The notes: generated by a model from the sequence alone, not told the origin. A stretch of 37,462 bases of DNA from Actinomycetes bacterium (GCA_023428065.1 JAEYZI010000033.1:1-37462); one strand, 5' to 3'; shown: positions 25,133 to 34,920, numbered from the stretch's first letter. Made by a program: numbers and translations.

Positions 25133-26911
25133 GTGATCGAGGCCCGCAGATCCCGTCGCCGGCTCGCCGTGGCCGTGCTCGCGGTCTTCGCGATCGTCGT
25201 CGTGTTCTCGGTGCGGCTCATCGACATCCAGGTCGTCCGCGCCGACACCTACCGCACGGTCGCCGGCTCGAACTACACGACCTCGACGCTGTGGGGCACG
25301 CGCGGGAGCATCGTCGACGCGAACGGCACCGTGCTCGCCACGAGCGTCGACCGGTTCAACATCACCGCGGCGCCCGTCAACGTCGACCCCGAGGGGTTCG
25401 AGCGGCGGGTCGAGGTGGACGGCGAGCGCCGGACGGTGCACGTGAGCGTCATGGACGCGCTGCAGGAGATCTCGGAGGCCGTCGGCGGCGCCGACGTGCA
25501 GGCCATGTTCCAGGCGCTCATGGCCGACCCCGACGCCAACTTCGCCTACCTCGTGCGAGGGGTGAAGCTCGACGCGTTCACGAAGGTCAAGAAGCTCGGC
25601 ATCCCGTGGGTGTACAGCGAGCCGCAGCCCGCGCGCAGCTACCCGAACGGGGCGGTGGCGGGCAACCTCGTGGGCCTCATGGGCACGGACGGGCCGCTGT
25701 CCGGCACCGAGTACCAGTGGAACTCGTGCCTCGCGTCGGAGAACGGCGAGATGAGCTATGCCGTGAGCGAGGACGGCGTGCGGATGCCGGGCTCCGAGGT
25801 CGTCGAGCAGCCGGCGACCGACGGCGGCACGGTGCACCTCACGATCGACGCGGATCTGCAGTGGTTCGCGCAGCAGGCCATCGCAGAGCAGGGGACGGCG
25901 ATCGGTGCTCAGTGGGCGACGGCGATGGTCGTCGACGTCCGCACGGGGAAGATCCGCGCGGCCGCGGACTGGCCCGCGATCGACCCCAACGACCTGGATT
26001 CCGCATCCGCCGAGGACTCGGGAGCCCGGAGCTTCACGGCGCCCTTCGAGCCGGGATCCGTCATCAAGCCCGCGACCGTCGCCTCGCTCATCGACGCCGG
26101 CAAGCTGACCCGCACGACGCCGTTCACCGTCCACGCGAGCTACCAGGTTCCCGGCACCCACGCGACGATCACCGACTCCTTCTGGCACGGCGACGTCAAC
26201 TACACGACGGCGGGCATCCTCGTGAACTCGTCGAACGTCGGCATCGCGCAGATCTCGGAGCTGATGCCGCTCGCGGACCGCATCGCCTACCTCAAGAAGT
26301 TCGGCTTCGGCGCCGGCGGGTCGGGTGCGGACTTCCTCGGCGAGGACGACGGCTACGTGCGCTCCGTCGCCGAGAGCGACCCCGTGACGGCGGTGAGCCA
26401 GCAGTTCGGTCAGGGCATGACGGCCACCTCCGCCCAGGTCGTGAGCATGTACCAGGCCCTCGCCAACCACGGCGTGCGCATCCCGCTCACGCTCGTCGAC
26501 GGGTGCGAGCGCCCCGACGGGAGCTACACCGACGTGCCGACCCCCGAGGGCACGCGCGTCGTCTCGGCACATGCGGCCGACGAGGTCGTGACGATGCTCG
26601 AGGGGATGACGACGCAGCACGCCTACGCCCCGGTGCTCGCGGTGCCCGGGTACCGCATCGCGGCCAAGTCGGGAACGGCGCAGGTGGCCGACGGCAACGG
26701 CTACGGCTCGGACCGCATCGTCTCGATGGCGGGGATGTTCCCGGTCGACGACCCGCAGTTCGCCGTTGTCGTGACCTTCGCGAAGCCCGTTACGATGAAG
26801 ACATCGTCAGCGGCGGCTCCGACCTTCAACGCGATCGTCAAGCAGGTCATCAAGACCTACCGGGTGACCCCGTCGACGGTCCCCGCACCCGACAACCCGC
26901 TCACCTGGTGA
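25133..26911 (+). CDS. ftsI: Septal peptidoglycan transpeptidase FtsI (class B PBP)
   Basis: FtsI cross-links septal peptidoglycan with its partner FtsW. The 592-residue protein has a short basic cytoplasmic end and one N-terminal membrane helix (about 11-28). The class B dimerisation segment begins at RGSIVDANGTVLATS. The transpeptidase domain carries SVIK (Ser309 nucleophile, Lys312), SSN (366-368) and KSGT (512-515). GTG 25133 has GGGGGGAGGA at 25121-25130, 13 nt past the ftsL stop. All catalytic motifs are intact. No PASTA repeats follow. Confidence 0.96.
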   Translation: MIEARRSRRRLAVAVLAVFAIVVVFSVRLIDIQVVRADTYRTVAGSNYTTSTLWGTRGSIVDANGTVLATSVDRFNITAAPVNVDPEGFERRVEVDGERRTVHVSVMDALQEISEAVGGADVQAMFQALMADPDANFAYLVRGVKLDAFTKVKKLGIPWVYSEPQPARSYPNGAVAGNLVGLMGTDGPLSGTEYQWNSCLASENGEMSYAVSEDGVRMPGSEVVEQPATDGGTVHLTIDADLQWFAQQAIAEQGTAIGAQWATAMVVDVRTGKIRAAADWPAIDPNDLDSASAEDSGARSFTAPFEPGSVIKPATVASLIDAGKLTRTTPFTVHASYQVPGTHATITDSFWHGDVNYTTAGILVNSSNVGIAQISELMPLADRIAYLKKFGFGAGGSGADFLGEDDGYVRSVAESDPVTAVSQQFGQGMTATSAQVVSMYQALANHGVRIPLTLVDGCERPDGSYTDVPTPEGTRVVSAHAADEVVTMLEGMTTQHAYAPVLAVPGYRIAAKSGTAQVADGNGYGSDRIVSMAGMFPVDDPQFAVVVTFAKPVTMKTSSAAAPTFNAIVKQVIKTYRVTPSTVPAPDNPLTW

Positions 26912-26966
26912 GCCCGCCGAGCGGGGAGACGCGGCGGACGATTCGAGACACAGGAGGCCACGCAGC

Positions 26967-28529
26967 GTGAGCTCACGGATCCCTCCGATCCTCCGCCCCG
27001 AGCACCCCACCCCCCGACCGCTCTCGACCCTCGTGCAGGAGTTCGGTCTGGCGTACCGCGGTGATCTCGACGGCGTCGAGGTCACCGGCGTGACCCTCTC
27101 GACGGGCGACCTGCATCCGGGCGACCTGTTCGTCGGCGTCCCCGGCGCGAAGCAGCACGGCGCCGCGTTCGCGTCGCGTGCGGCCGAGGGCGGCGCGGTC
27201 GCGGTCGTGACCGACGAGGCGGGCGCCGAGCTCGCGGCGGACAGCGGCCTCCCCATCGTCATCGTGCCGTCGCCGCGTGCCGCACTCGGCGGGATCGCGG
27301 CGTGGGTGTACCGCACCGACGACGACCCGCCGCTCATGTTCGCGACGACCGGCACGAACGGCAAGACCTCGACGAGCTACCTCCTCGAGGCCGTGCTCCG
27401 CCAGCTCGGGCTCGTCACGGGGCTCTCGACGACCGCGGAGCGCCACATCGGCGAGCTCTCAGTCGTGAGCCTGCTCACGACGCCCGAGGCGAGCGAGATG
27501 CACGCCCTCCTCGCGCGGATGCGGGAGGCCGGCGTGCGCGCGGTCGCCGTGGAGGTGAGCGCGCAGGCGCTCTCGCGCCACCGCGTCGACGGCCTCGTCT
27601 TCGACGTCGCGGGCTTCACGAACCTCAGCCACGACCACCTCGACGACTACGCCGACATGGAGGAGTACTTCGAGGCGAAGCTGCCGCTCTTCACCCCCGA
27701 GCACGCGCGCCGCGGGGTCGTGTGCCTCGACACCGCCTACGGGCGCCGCGTCGTGGAGGCCTCGCGCATCCCCGTGACGACGATCGCGACGCGCGGACAC
27801 GCGAGCGACGCCGATGTCGCCGCGGCGGAGTGGGTCGTCGAGATCCTCGACGAGACGGCGGCGTACACGGAGTTCCGGCTCACCGGGCCGGGCGGACGCG
27901 AGCTCGTGACGCGTGAACCGCTCATCGGCTGGCACATGGCCGCCAACGCCGCCCTCGCGATCGTCATGCTCGTCGAGGCCGGCTTCGAGCTCGAGGCGAT
28001 CGGAGCGGCGCTCGACGCCGACGGCGGCATCCGCGCCTACCTGCCGGGGCGTACGGAGCGGGTCTCGGGGGAGCGCGGACCGAGCGTCTACGTCGATTTC
28101 GGGCACAGCCCCGACGCCTTCGAGAACACCCTCGCGGCGGTCCGGAAGTTCACGGCCGGCCGCACGATCATGGTCTTCGGAGCCGACGGCGATCGCGACA
28201 CGACCAAACGCCACGAGATGGCGCGCGTCGCCGCCGAGGGGTGCGACATCCTCGTCATCACCGACCACCACCCGCGCTTCGAGGATCCGGAATCGATCCG
28301 CAAGACGCTGCTCGAGGGTGCCGCGCTGGCCTCCAACAAGCCCGAGATCCACGAGGTGAGCCCGCCCGAGCAGGCGATCCGCGTCGCGGTCGGTCTCGCG
28401 AAGGAGGGGGACTCGATCCTCTGGGCGGGACCCGGCCATCAGGACTACCGCGACATCCGCGGCGTGCGCACGCCGTACTCCGCGCGCGACGAGGCGCGAG
28501 CCGCGCTCCGCGAGGCGGGCTGGGCATGA
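26967..28529 (+). CDS. murE: UDP-MurNAc-tripeptide ligase MurE, altered amino-acid specificity motif
   Basis: MurE adds the third, usually diamino, acid to UDP-MurNAc-dipeptide. The 520-residue protein has TGTNGKTS (ATP loop, 128-135), the carbamylated-Lys segment EAKLPLF (K238) and SHDHLDDY. The site that is DNPR in diaminopimelate-adding enzymes reads HHPR (434-437, in TDHHPRFEDP), and the usual YAHTPDALE reads FGHSPDAFE. This argues against meso-DAP and fits Microbacteriaceae, whose walls carry Lys, Orn, 2,4-diaminobutyrate or homoserine at position 3. AGGAGG at 26952-26957 supports GTG 26967. The ATGA overlap couples it to murF. Confidence 0.93.
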   Translation: MSSRIPPILRPEHPTPRPLSTLVQEFGLAYRGDLDGVEVTGVTLSTGDLHPGDLFVGVPGAKQHGAAFASRAAEGGAVAVVTDEAGAELAADSGLPIVIVPSPRAALGGIAAWVYRTDDDPPLMFATTGTNGKTSTSYLLEAVLRQLGLVTGLSTTAERHIGELSVVSLLTTPEASEMHALLARMREAGVRAVAVEVSAQALSRHRVDGLVFDVAGFTNLSHDHLDDYADMEEYFEAKLPLFTPEHARRGVVCLDTAYGRRVVEASRIPVTTIATRGHASDADVAAAEWVVEILDETAAYTEFRLTGPGGRELVTREPLIGWHMAANAALAIVMLVEAGFELEAIGAALDADGGIRAYLPGRTERVSGERGPSVYVDFGHSPDAFENTLAAVRKFTAGRTIMVFGADGDRDTTKRHEMARVAAEGCDILVITDHHPRFEDPESIRKTLLEGAALASNKPEIHEVSPPEQAIRVAVGLAKEGDSILWAGPGHQDYRDIRGVRTPYSARDEARAALREAGWA

Positions 28530-29941
28530 TCCCGGTGGGTCTCGGGGAGCTCGCGGGCATCCTCGGCGGCGAACTCGTGCTGCCGGAGGGCGTCACGGCG
28601 GATGCGGTCGTCTCCGGTTCCGTCGAGACGGACTCCCGCCTCGTGACCGACGGGTCGATCTTCTTCGCCCTCCCCGGCGAGCACACCGACGGGCATCTCT
28701 TCGCGCCCGCCGCGGTCGAGAACGGCGCCGCGCTCGTCGTGTGCCGCGAGGATCTCGGACTTCCCGTGCCGCAGCTCGTCGTCGAGGACGGCTACGCGGC
28801 CCTCGCCGCACTCGCCCACGAGGTCGTCGAACGCGTGCGGTCACGCGGTGCCCTCAAGGTCATCGGCATCACGGGCTCGAACGGCAAGACGACGACGAAG
28901 AACCTGCTCCGCGCCGTGCTCGAGGCCGAGGGTCCGACCGTCGCGCCCCGGGGTTCCTTCAACAACCACGTCGGCGCGCCCATCACGATGCTGCGCATCG
29001 ACGAGACGACGCGCTACCTCGTGGCCGAGATGGGCGCGGGCGCCCCCGGAGACATCGCGCGCCTGGTGCGCATCGCGCGCCCCGACATCGGCGTCGTGCT
29101 CAAGGTGGGCCTCGCGCACGCGGGCGAGTTCGGCGGCATCGAGGCGACCGAGGCCGCCAAGTCGGAGATGGTCACCGACCTCACCCCCGACGACGTCGCC
29201 GTGCTCAACGTCGACGACGAACGGGTGGCCCGCATGGCGGGTCGCACGGCGGCGCGCGTCGTCGGGTTCGGACTCTCCTCACGTGCCGAGGTGCGCGCGG
29301 AGGACGTCGCGTCGACCGTGCACGGCACCGCCTTCACCCTCGTCGTGGACGGGCGGCGGCGTCCCGTGCGGCTGCGCATCCTCGGCGAGCACCACGTCAT
29401 GAACGCGCTCGCGACCCTCACGGTGGCCCGGGAGCTCGGCGTCGACCTCGACCGGGCGATCGCCGCACTCGCCGAGGTGCCGCGCGCGGAGCGGTGGCGC
29501 ATGGAGCTCTTCACACGTCCCGACGACGTCATCATCGTCAACGACGCCTACAACGCGAGCCCGGACTCGACCGCCGCGGCGCTCAAGACGCTCGCCCAGC
29601 TCGGCCGCGACGAGGGGCGCCGCACGGTGGCCGTGCTCGGCGAGATGGCCGAGCTCGGCCCGTTCGCGCAGGAGGAGCACGACCGCATCGGCCGGCTCGT
29701 CGTGCGGCTCGACATCCGCCAGCTCGTCGTCGTCGGCGACGCCGCGCGGCACATCCACGCGGCCGCCGGCCTCGAGGGCTCGTGGGACGGGGAGTCGATA
29801 CTCGTGCCGGATATGGACGCGGCTTACGATGTGCTGAGTGAGCAGCTTCGCCCGGGGGACGTCGTGCTCGTGAAGTCGTCGAACTCCGCGGGCCTGCGAC
29901 GGCTGGGCGACCGCCTCGCGGGAGTGGAGGAGCGCGCGTGA
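28526..29941 (+). CDS. murF: UDP-MurNAc-tripeptide--D-Ala-D-Ala ligase MurF
   Basis: MurF completes the cytoplasmic pentapeptide precursor by adding D-alanyl-D-alanine. The 471-residue protein has the ATP loop ITGSNGKTTTKNLL, the SFNNHVGAPITML motif and AEMGAGAPGDIA. HAGEFGGIEATEAAKSEMV includes the Lys of the Mur ligases, and NDAYNASPDST lies in the C-terminal domain. Its ATG overlaps the murE stop (28526-28529). Its stop overlaps the mraY GTG (29938-29941). Confidence 0.96.
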   Translation: MIPVGLGELAGILGGELVLPEGVTADAVVSGSVETDSRLVTDGSIFFALPGEHTDGHLFAPAAVENGAALVVCREDLGLPVPQLVVEDGYAALAALAHEVVERVRSRGALKVIGITGSNGKTTTKNLLRAVLEAEGPTVAPRGSFNNHVGAPITMLRIDETTRYLVAEMGAGAPGDIARLVRIARPDIGVVLKVGLAHAGEFGGIEATEAAKSEMVTDLTPDDVAVLNVDDERVARMAGRTAARVVGFGLSSRAEVRAEDVASTVHGTAFTLVVDGRRRPVRLRILGEHHVMNALATLTVARELGVDLDRAIAALAEVPRAERWRMELFTRPDDVIIVNDAYNASPDSTAAALKTLAQLGRDEGRRTVAVLGEMAELGPFAQEEHDRIGRLVVRLDIRQLVVVGDAARHIHAAAGLEGSWDGESILVPDMDAAYDVLSEQLRPGDVVLVKSSNSAGLRRLGDRLAGVEERA

Positions 29942-31050
29942 TCGTCCTCCTGACCTCGGCGGCCTTCTCGCTCGTCTTCACGCTCCTCACGACGCCGCTC
30001 TGGATCCGCCTCTTCAAGCGACTCGGCTGGGGACAGTTCATCCGCGACGACGGGCCGGAGTCGCACCACACGAAGCGCGGCACGCCCACGATGGGCGGCA
30101 TCGTCTTCATCCTCGGCACGGTGCTCGGCTATCTCGTGGGGCACCTCCTGTGGGAGGTCCCGTGGACGGGCGTCGGCATGCTCGTCATCGGCATGATGGT
30201 CGGCCTCGGCCTCGTCGGCTTCGTCGACGACTTCCTCAAGACGCGCAAGCAGCGCAGCCTCGGCCTCGGCGGCTGGTCGAAGGTGCTCGGCCAGGCGATC
30301 GTCGCGACGGTCTTCGCCGTCCTCGCGCTCAACTTCCCCGACGAGAACGACCTGACCCCCGCGTCCGGCTTCATCTCGGGCGTGCGCGACATCCCGTGGC
30401 TCGACCTGTTCGCCTTCGGCCCCGTGATCGGCGTCATCCTCTTCCTCGCGTGGGTCAACCTCATCACCATCTCGGCGTCGAACGGCGTCAACGTCGCGGA
30501 CGGTCTCGACGGCCTCGCGACGGGGGCGGCGGTGTTCGCGATCTCGGCGTACATCTTCATCGGGTTCTGGCAGTTCAACCAGTCGTGCTTCAACCCGAAC
30601 ATCGACCTCGACGTGCAGTACAAGTGCTACGAGGTGCGCGACCCGATCGACCTCGCGGTCGTCGCGGCCTCGATCGCCGGCAGCCTCGTCGGGTTCCTGT
30701 GGTGGAACACGTCTCCCGCGCAGCTCTTCATGGGCGACACGGGCTCGCTCGCGCTCGGTGGTGCCCTCGCCGCCCTCGCGATCCTCAGCCGCACCGAGCT
30801 CCTGCTCATCCTCATCGGCGGCCTCTTCATCATCACGACGGGTTCCGTCATCCTCCAGCGGGCGTACTTCAAGCTCACCAAGTGGAGATACGGGCAGGGC
30901 AGGCGCATCTTCCTCATGAGCCCGATCCACCACCACTTCGAGCTGAAGGGCTGGGCCGAGATCACCGTCGTCGTGCGGTTCTGGCTCATCGCCGCGCTGT
31001 GCGTCGCGGCGGGCGTCGGCACCTTCTATCTCGAATGGGCGGTCCGCTGA
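29938..31050 (+). CDS. mraY: Phospho-MurNAc-pentapeptide translocase MraY
   Basis: MraY transfers phospho-MurNAc-pentapeptide to undecaprenyl phosphate, giving lipid I in the inner membrane. The 370-residue protein is predicted to have about ten membrane helices. Seen are KRGTPTMGGIVF, the Asp pair FVDDFLK, NGVNVADGLDGLA with the Mg-binding Asp, MGDTGSLALGG, and the cytoplasmic HHHFELKGW loop. All catalytic residues are present. It overlaps murF by 4 nt and murD by 16 nt. Confidence 0.97.
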   Translation: MIVLLTSAAFSLVFTLLTTPLWIRLFKRLGWGQFIRDDGPESHHTKRGTPTMGGIVFILGTVLGYLVGHLLWEVPWTGVGMLVIGMMVGLGLVGFVDDFLKTRKQRSLGLGGWSKVLGQAIVATVFAVLALNFPDENDLTPASGFISGVRDIPWLDLFAFGPVIGVILFLAWVNLITISASNGVNVADGLDGLATGAAVFAISAYIFIGFWQFNQSCFNPNIDLDVQYKCYEVRDPIDLAVVAASIAGSLVGFLWWNTSPAQLFMGDTGSLALGGALAALAILSRTELLLILIGGLFIITTGSVILQRAYFKLTKWRYGQGRRIFLMSPIHHHFELKGWAEITVVVRFWLIAALCVAAGVGTFYLEWAVR

Positions 31051-32600
31051 GCGCGCCCCTCGCGGAGCTGACCAGTTGGCGCGCCGACTGGTCCGGTCTC
31101 CGCGTCGCCGTGCTCGGACTCGGGGTGACCGGGTTCTCCGTCGCCGACACGCTCGTGGAGCTGGGGGCGCGCGTCTTCGTCGTCGCGGCGAGCGGCAGCG
31201 AGGAGCACCGGGGCCTGCTCGACGTCATCGGCGCCGAGTTCCTGCAGCATCCGGACGGCCAGAGCGCCCCCGGGGAACTGCTCGCCTTCGCCCCCGAGCT
31301 CGTGGTCGTCTCACCCGGCTACCACCCCGACCATCCCCTCATCGTGTGGGCGCAGGATGCCGGCATCCCGGTGTGGGGAGACATCGAGCTCGCGTGGCGC
31401 GTTCGCGACAAGGTGCTGCGCGCCGACGGGACGCCCCAGGACTGGGTGCTCGTGACGGGCACCAACGGCAAGACCACGACGACCCGGCTGACCGCCCACA
31501 TGCTCGTCGAGGGCGGACTGCGCGCGGCCCCCGCGGGCAACATCGGCATCCCCGTGCTCGATGCCGTCCGTGATCCCGCCGGCTTCGACGTGCTCGTCGT
31601 GGAGCTCTCGAGCTACCAGCTGCACTGGGCGCACCGGAACACCGGCGGAGAGCTCGCGCCCCTCGCGAGCGTGTGCCTGAACATCGCCGACGACCACCTC
31701 GACTGGCACGGCTCGCGCGAGGCGTACGTCGCGGCGAAGGGGCGCGTCTACGAGAACACGCGCGTCGCATGCGTCTACAACCTCGCCGACGACGCGACGA
31801 TGCACCTCGTCGAGGACGCCGAGGTGCAGGAGGGCTGCCGTGCGATCGGCTTCGGGCTCGGCATCCCGGGCCCCAGCTCCTTCGGCGTGATCGAGGGCAT
31901 CCTCGTCGACCGCGCGTTCCTCGACGATCGACGCAACCAGGCGCTCGAGCTCACGACGCTCGCCGAGCTCGTCGAGTCCGGGATGGCCGCACCGCACTCG
32001 GTGCAGAACGTGCTCGCGGCGGCGGCTCTCGCGCGCGCCGCGGGCGTCGCGCCGGAGAGCATCCGGACGGCGATCGCGGGCTTCCGGATGGACCCCCACC
32101 GCACCGAGGTCGTCGCCGTCGCGGACGGGGTGGTGTGGATCGACGACTCGAAGGCGACCAACGCCCACGCGGCGGACGCGTCGCTCGGCGCCGCCGAGAG
32201 CGTCGTGTGGATCGCGGGGGGCCTCCTGAAGGGCGTCGACCCCGGCCCCCTCGTCGAACGGCACGCGCCCCGCCTGCGCGCCGTCGTGCTCATCGGCACG
32301 GACCGCGACGCGCTCCGCTCCGCGTTCGAACGACACGCGCCCAACGTGCCGGTGCTCGAGGTCGCGCCGCCCGACACTGGGGAGGTGATGTCCGCCGCGG
32401 TCCGCGCGGCCGCATCCGTCGCCCGGTCGGGCGACGTGGTGCTGCTGGCTCCCGCGGCGGCGTCGATGGACCAGTTCATGGACTACGCGGACCGCGGCAG
32501 GCGGTTCGCCGAGGCGGTGCGGAGGCACCTGGGAGGCGCGGCGGATGACGACGACGAGACCGCCGGCCCGCCCGCGCCCGGGGGCGACCCCGCCTCCTGA
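31035..32600 (+). CDS. murD: UDP-MurNAc-L-Ala--D-Glu ligase MurD
   Basis: MurD adds D-glutamate, the second residue of the stem peptide. The 521-residue protein has an N-terminal nucleotide-sugar domain (VAVLGLGVTGFSVADTL), TGTNGKTTTT, the GNIGIPVLDAV motif, VVELSSYQLH and DHLDWHGS. The C-terminal domain has DDSKATNAHA and LLAPAAASMDQF. The ATG at 31035 lies inside the end of mraY. After the usual family end (RRHLGG) there are about 20 extra acidic and Pro-rich residues that overlap ftsW by 56 nt. The frame is open further upstream, but that part is antisense-free mraY in another frame. Confidence 0.95.
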   Translation: MGGPLSAPLAELTSWRADWSGLRVAVLGLGVTGFSVADTLVELGARVFVVAASGSEEHRGLLDVIGAEFLQHPDGQSAPGELLAFAPELVVVSPGYHPDHPLIVWAQDAGIPVWGDIELAWRVRDKVLRADGTPQDWVLVTGTNGKTTTTRLTAHMLVEGGLRAAPAGNIGIPVLDAVRDPAGFDVLVVELSSYQLHWAHRNTGGELAPLASVCLNIADDHLDWHGSREAYVAAKGRVYENTRVACVYNLADDATMHLVEDAEVQEGCRAIGFGLGIPGPSSFGVIEGILVDRAFLDDRRNQALELTTLAELVESGMAAPHSVQNVLAAAALARAAGVAPESIRTAIAGFRMDPHRTEVVAVADGVVWIDDSKATNAHAADASLGAAESVVWIAGGLLKGVDPGPLVERHAPRLRAVVLIGTDRDALRSAFERHAPNVPVLEVAPPDTGEVMSAAVRAAASVARSGDVVLLAPAAASMDQFMDYADRGRRFAEAVRRHLGGAADDDDETAGPPAPGGDPAS

Positions 32601-33804
32601 GCCCGAGAACGGCGAGGTGCGCGGGCGCGCCGCCGTCGTCGGGGTGCGCCGCATCTTCGCCGCCGAGACGCCCGAGTACTTCCTGTTGCTCGGCACGACG
32701 CTCTTCCTCGTGATCTTCGGCCTCGTCATGGTGCTCTCGTCGTCCTCGATCGAGTCGTGGGTGTCGGACAACGACTTCTTCGCGCGCACGACGCGCCAGG
32801 CGATCCTCGCCGTCGTCGGGATCCCGCTCATGCTCATCGCCTCCCGCGCCCCCGCGACCTTCTGGAAGCGCTGGGCCTGGCACGCCGTCGTCGTCGCGCT
32901 CGCGCTCCAGCTGCTCGTCGTCGCGATGGGCGGAGGCGGCTACAACAACAACTGGCTGAGCATCGCCGGGTTCTCCTTCCAGCCGTCGGAGTTCATCAAG
33001 CTCGCGTTCGTCGTCTGGCTCGCCCTCGTCGTGACGCGCACGGCCCCCGCCATCAACGACTGGCGCGCGAGCGAATGGCGCCAGTACGTGCTCCCGCTCG
33101 CGCCCGTCGCGGGCGGAGCGCTCCTGCTCGTCATGCTCGGCAACGACCTCGGCACGACGATCATCCTCACCGCGATGGTGCTCGGTGCGATGTTCTTCGG
33201 GGGCGTGCGGCTGCGGATCATGGGCGTCATCTCGGCGGTGCTCGCGCTCGGAGCGTTCGCGGCGATCCGCATGAGCTCCTCGCGCAGCGATCGCATCGAC
33301 GCGTGGCTCACGGGCTGCCTCGAGGGTGACCCGCAGCTCATCGGCCGCTTCTGCTACCAGCCCCTGCACGGCTGGCAGGCCCTCGCCAACGGCGGGGTCT
33401 TCGGTCTCGGGCTCGGCAACTCCGAGTCGAAATGGAACTGGCTGCCCGAGGCGGAGACGGACTTCATCTTCGCCGTCATCGGAGAGGAGCTGGGTCTCGT
33501 CGGGGCGCTCCTCGTCGTGGCGCTCTTCCTCGTGCTCGCCGTGTGCTTCGTGCGCATCATCCGCCGCCAGGTGGACCCCTTCGCGCGACTCGCGACGAGC
33601 GTCGCGATGGTGTGGATCATCGGTCAGGCACTCGTCAACATCGCCGTCGTGCTCGGGCTCCTGCCCGTGCTCGGCGTGCCGCTGCCCTTCATCTCCGCGG
33701 GAGGTTCCTCGCTCGTGACGACTCTCGGAGCCGTCGGCATCGTCCTGTCCTTCGCACGCCGCGACCCCCGCGCTGCAGGTGCGGGCGCGAGGCGTCAGCC
33801 GTGA
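32545..33804 (+). CDS. ftsW: Septal peptidoglycan glycosyltransferase FtsW
   Basis: FtsW is the SEDS-family polymerase that extends septal glycan strands from lipid II, working with FtsI. The 419-residue protein has about ten membrane helices. Family motifs include NNNWLSIAGFSFQPSEFIKL, GNDLGTTII with the catalytic-site Asp, GLGNSESKWNWLPEAETDFI and PFISAGGSS. The N-terminal 25 or so residues are Pro/Arg rich and cytoplasmic. GGGAGG at 32531-32536 supports ATG 32545 despite the 56-nt overlap with murD. GTGA overlap with murG. Confidence 0.96.
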   Translation: MTTTRPPARPRPGATPPPEPENGEVRGRAAVVGVRRIFAAETPEYFLLLGTTLFLVIFGLVMVLSSSSIESWVSDNDFFARTTRQAILAVVGIPLMLIASRAPATFWKRWAWHAVVVALALQLLVVAMGGGGYNNNWLSIAGFSFQPSEFIKLAFVVWLALVVTRTAPAINDWRASEWRQYVLPLAPVAGGALLLVMLGNDLGTTIILTAMVLGAMFFGGVRLRIMGVISAVLALGAFAAIRMSSSRSDRIDAWLTGCLEGDPQLIGRFCYQPLHGWQALANGGVFGLGLGNSESKWNWLPEAETDFIFAVIGEELGLVGALLVVALFLVLAVCFVRIIRRQVDPFARLATSVAMVWIIGQALVNIAVVLGLLPVLGVPLPFISAGGSSLVTTLGAVGIVLSFARRDPRAAGAGARRQP

Positions 33805-34910
33805 CCGTCTACCTCATGGCCGGCGGGGGCACCGCCGGCCATGTGAACCCGCTGCTCGCGACCGCCGACCGCCTGCGCGAGCGGGATCCGGATGCCGAGG
33901 TGCTCGTGCTCGGCACGGCCGAGGGGCTCGAGGCCCGCCTCGTGCCGCTGCGCGGGTACGAACTCGTCACGGTGCCGAGGCTGCCATTCCCGCGGCGCCC
34001 GAACGCCGACGCCCTGCGCTTCCCGGGCCGCTGGCGCGCCTCCGTCGACGCCGTGCGCGCGATCCTCGACGAACGCGACGTCGACGCGGTCGTCGGCTTC
34101 GGGGGGTACGTCGCGGCTCCCGCCTACGCCGCGGCCCACCGCGAGCAGCTCCCGCTCGTGATCCACGAGGCGAACGCCCGCCCCGGCATCGCGAACCGCT
34201 ACGGCGCCCTCCGCACGCATTTCGTGGGGACGGTCTTCCCGGGCACGCGGCTGCGCAACGGACGCGTCGTCGGCCTGCCGCTGCGACGCGAGATCGAGCG
34301 CCTCGACCGCTTCGCCGCGCGCCCCGAGGCTCTCGCCGAGTTCGGCCTTGCAGAGGGGCGCCCGACGCTCCTCGTGACGGGAGGCTCGCTCGGCGCCCGG
34401 CGTCTCAACGAGGGCATCGCGGGCGCCGTCGAGTCGGTGCTCGCGGCGGGCTGGCAGGTGCTCCACATCACGGGTGACCGTGCACCCGTCGGGGACCCGG
34501 GCCTCGCGGGGTACCGCATCCTGAGCTACTGCGACCGGATGGACCTCGCCCTCGCGGCGGCGGACCTCGCCGTGTCGCGCGCGGGATCGGCGACCGTGAG
34601 CGAGCTCGCGGCGCTCGGCATCCCGGCCGTGTTCGTGCCCTACGCGGTCGGCAACGGCGAGCAGGCGCTCAACGCGCGCGAGTCGGTCGACGCCGGCGGG
34701 GCGCTCCTCGTGCCGGATGTCGCGTTCGACGCCGAGTGGGTGCGCGGGCCGTTCCTGCGGCTGCTCGAGGATCCCGCCCTCGTCGCGGACATGGCGGCGC
34801 GGATGGCCGCGACGGGCCGCCGCGACGGCGCCGATCGCCTCGTCGACATGATCGAGGAGGCCCTCGGCGCGCCCTCGCGCGCGTCGGTGACGCCCGGGTC
34901 GGACGGGTAG
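33801..34910 (+). CDS. murG: Lipid II synthase MurG
   Basis: MurG adds GlcNAc from UDP-GlcNAc to lipid I on the cytoplasmic face of the membrane. This 369-residue GT-B enzyme starts with the glycine loop LMAGGGTAGHVNP, followed by GFGGYVAAPAY, IHEANARPGIANR and LLVTGGSLGARRLNE. The donor-site motif SRAGSATVSELAALGIPAV comes next, then PYAVGNGEQALNA. The GTG start overlaps ftsW (33801-33804). The 10-nt gap to murC is the only break in the murE-murC overlap chain. Confidence 0.97.
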   Translation: MTVYLMAGGGTAGHVNPLLATADRLRERDPDAEVLVLGTAEGLEARLVPLRGYELVTVPRLPFPRRPNADALRFPGRWRASVDAVRAILDERDVDAVVGFGGYVAAPAYAAAHREQLPLVIHEANARPGIANRYGALRTHFVGTVFPGTRLRNGRVVGLPLRREIERLDRFAARPEALAEFGLAEGRPTLLVTGGSLGARRLNEGIAGAVESVLAAGWQVLHITGDRAPVGDPGLAGYRILSYCDRMDLALAAADLAVSRAGSATVSELAALGIPAVFVPYAVGNGEQALNARESVDAGGALLVPDVAFDAEWVRGPFLRLLEDPALVADMAARMAATGRRDGADRLVDMIEEALGAPSRASVTPGSDG

Positions 34911-34920
34911 CGTTGGCAGG

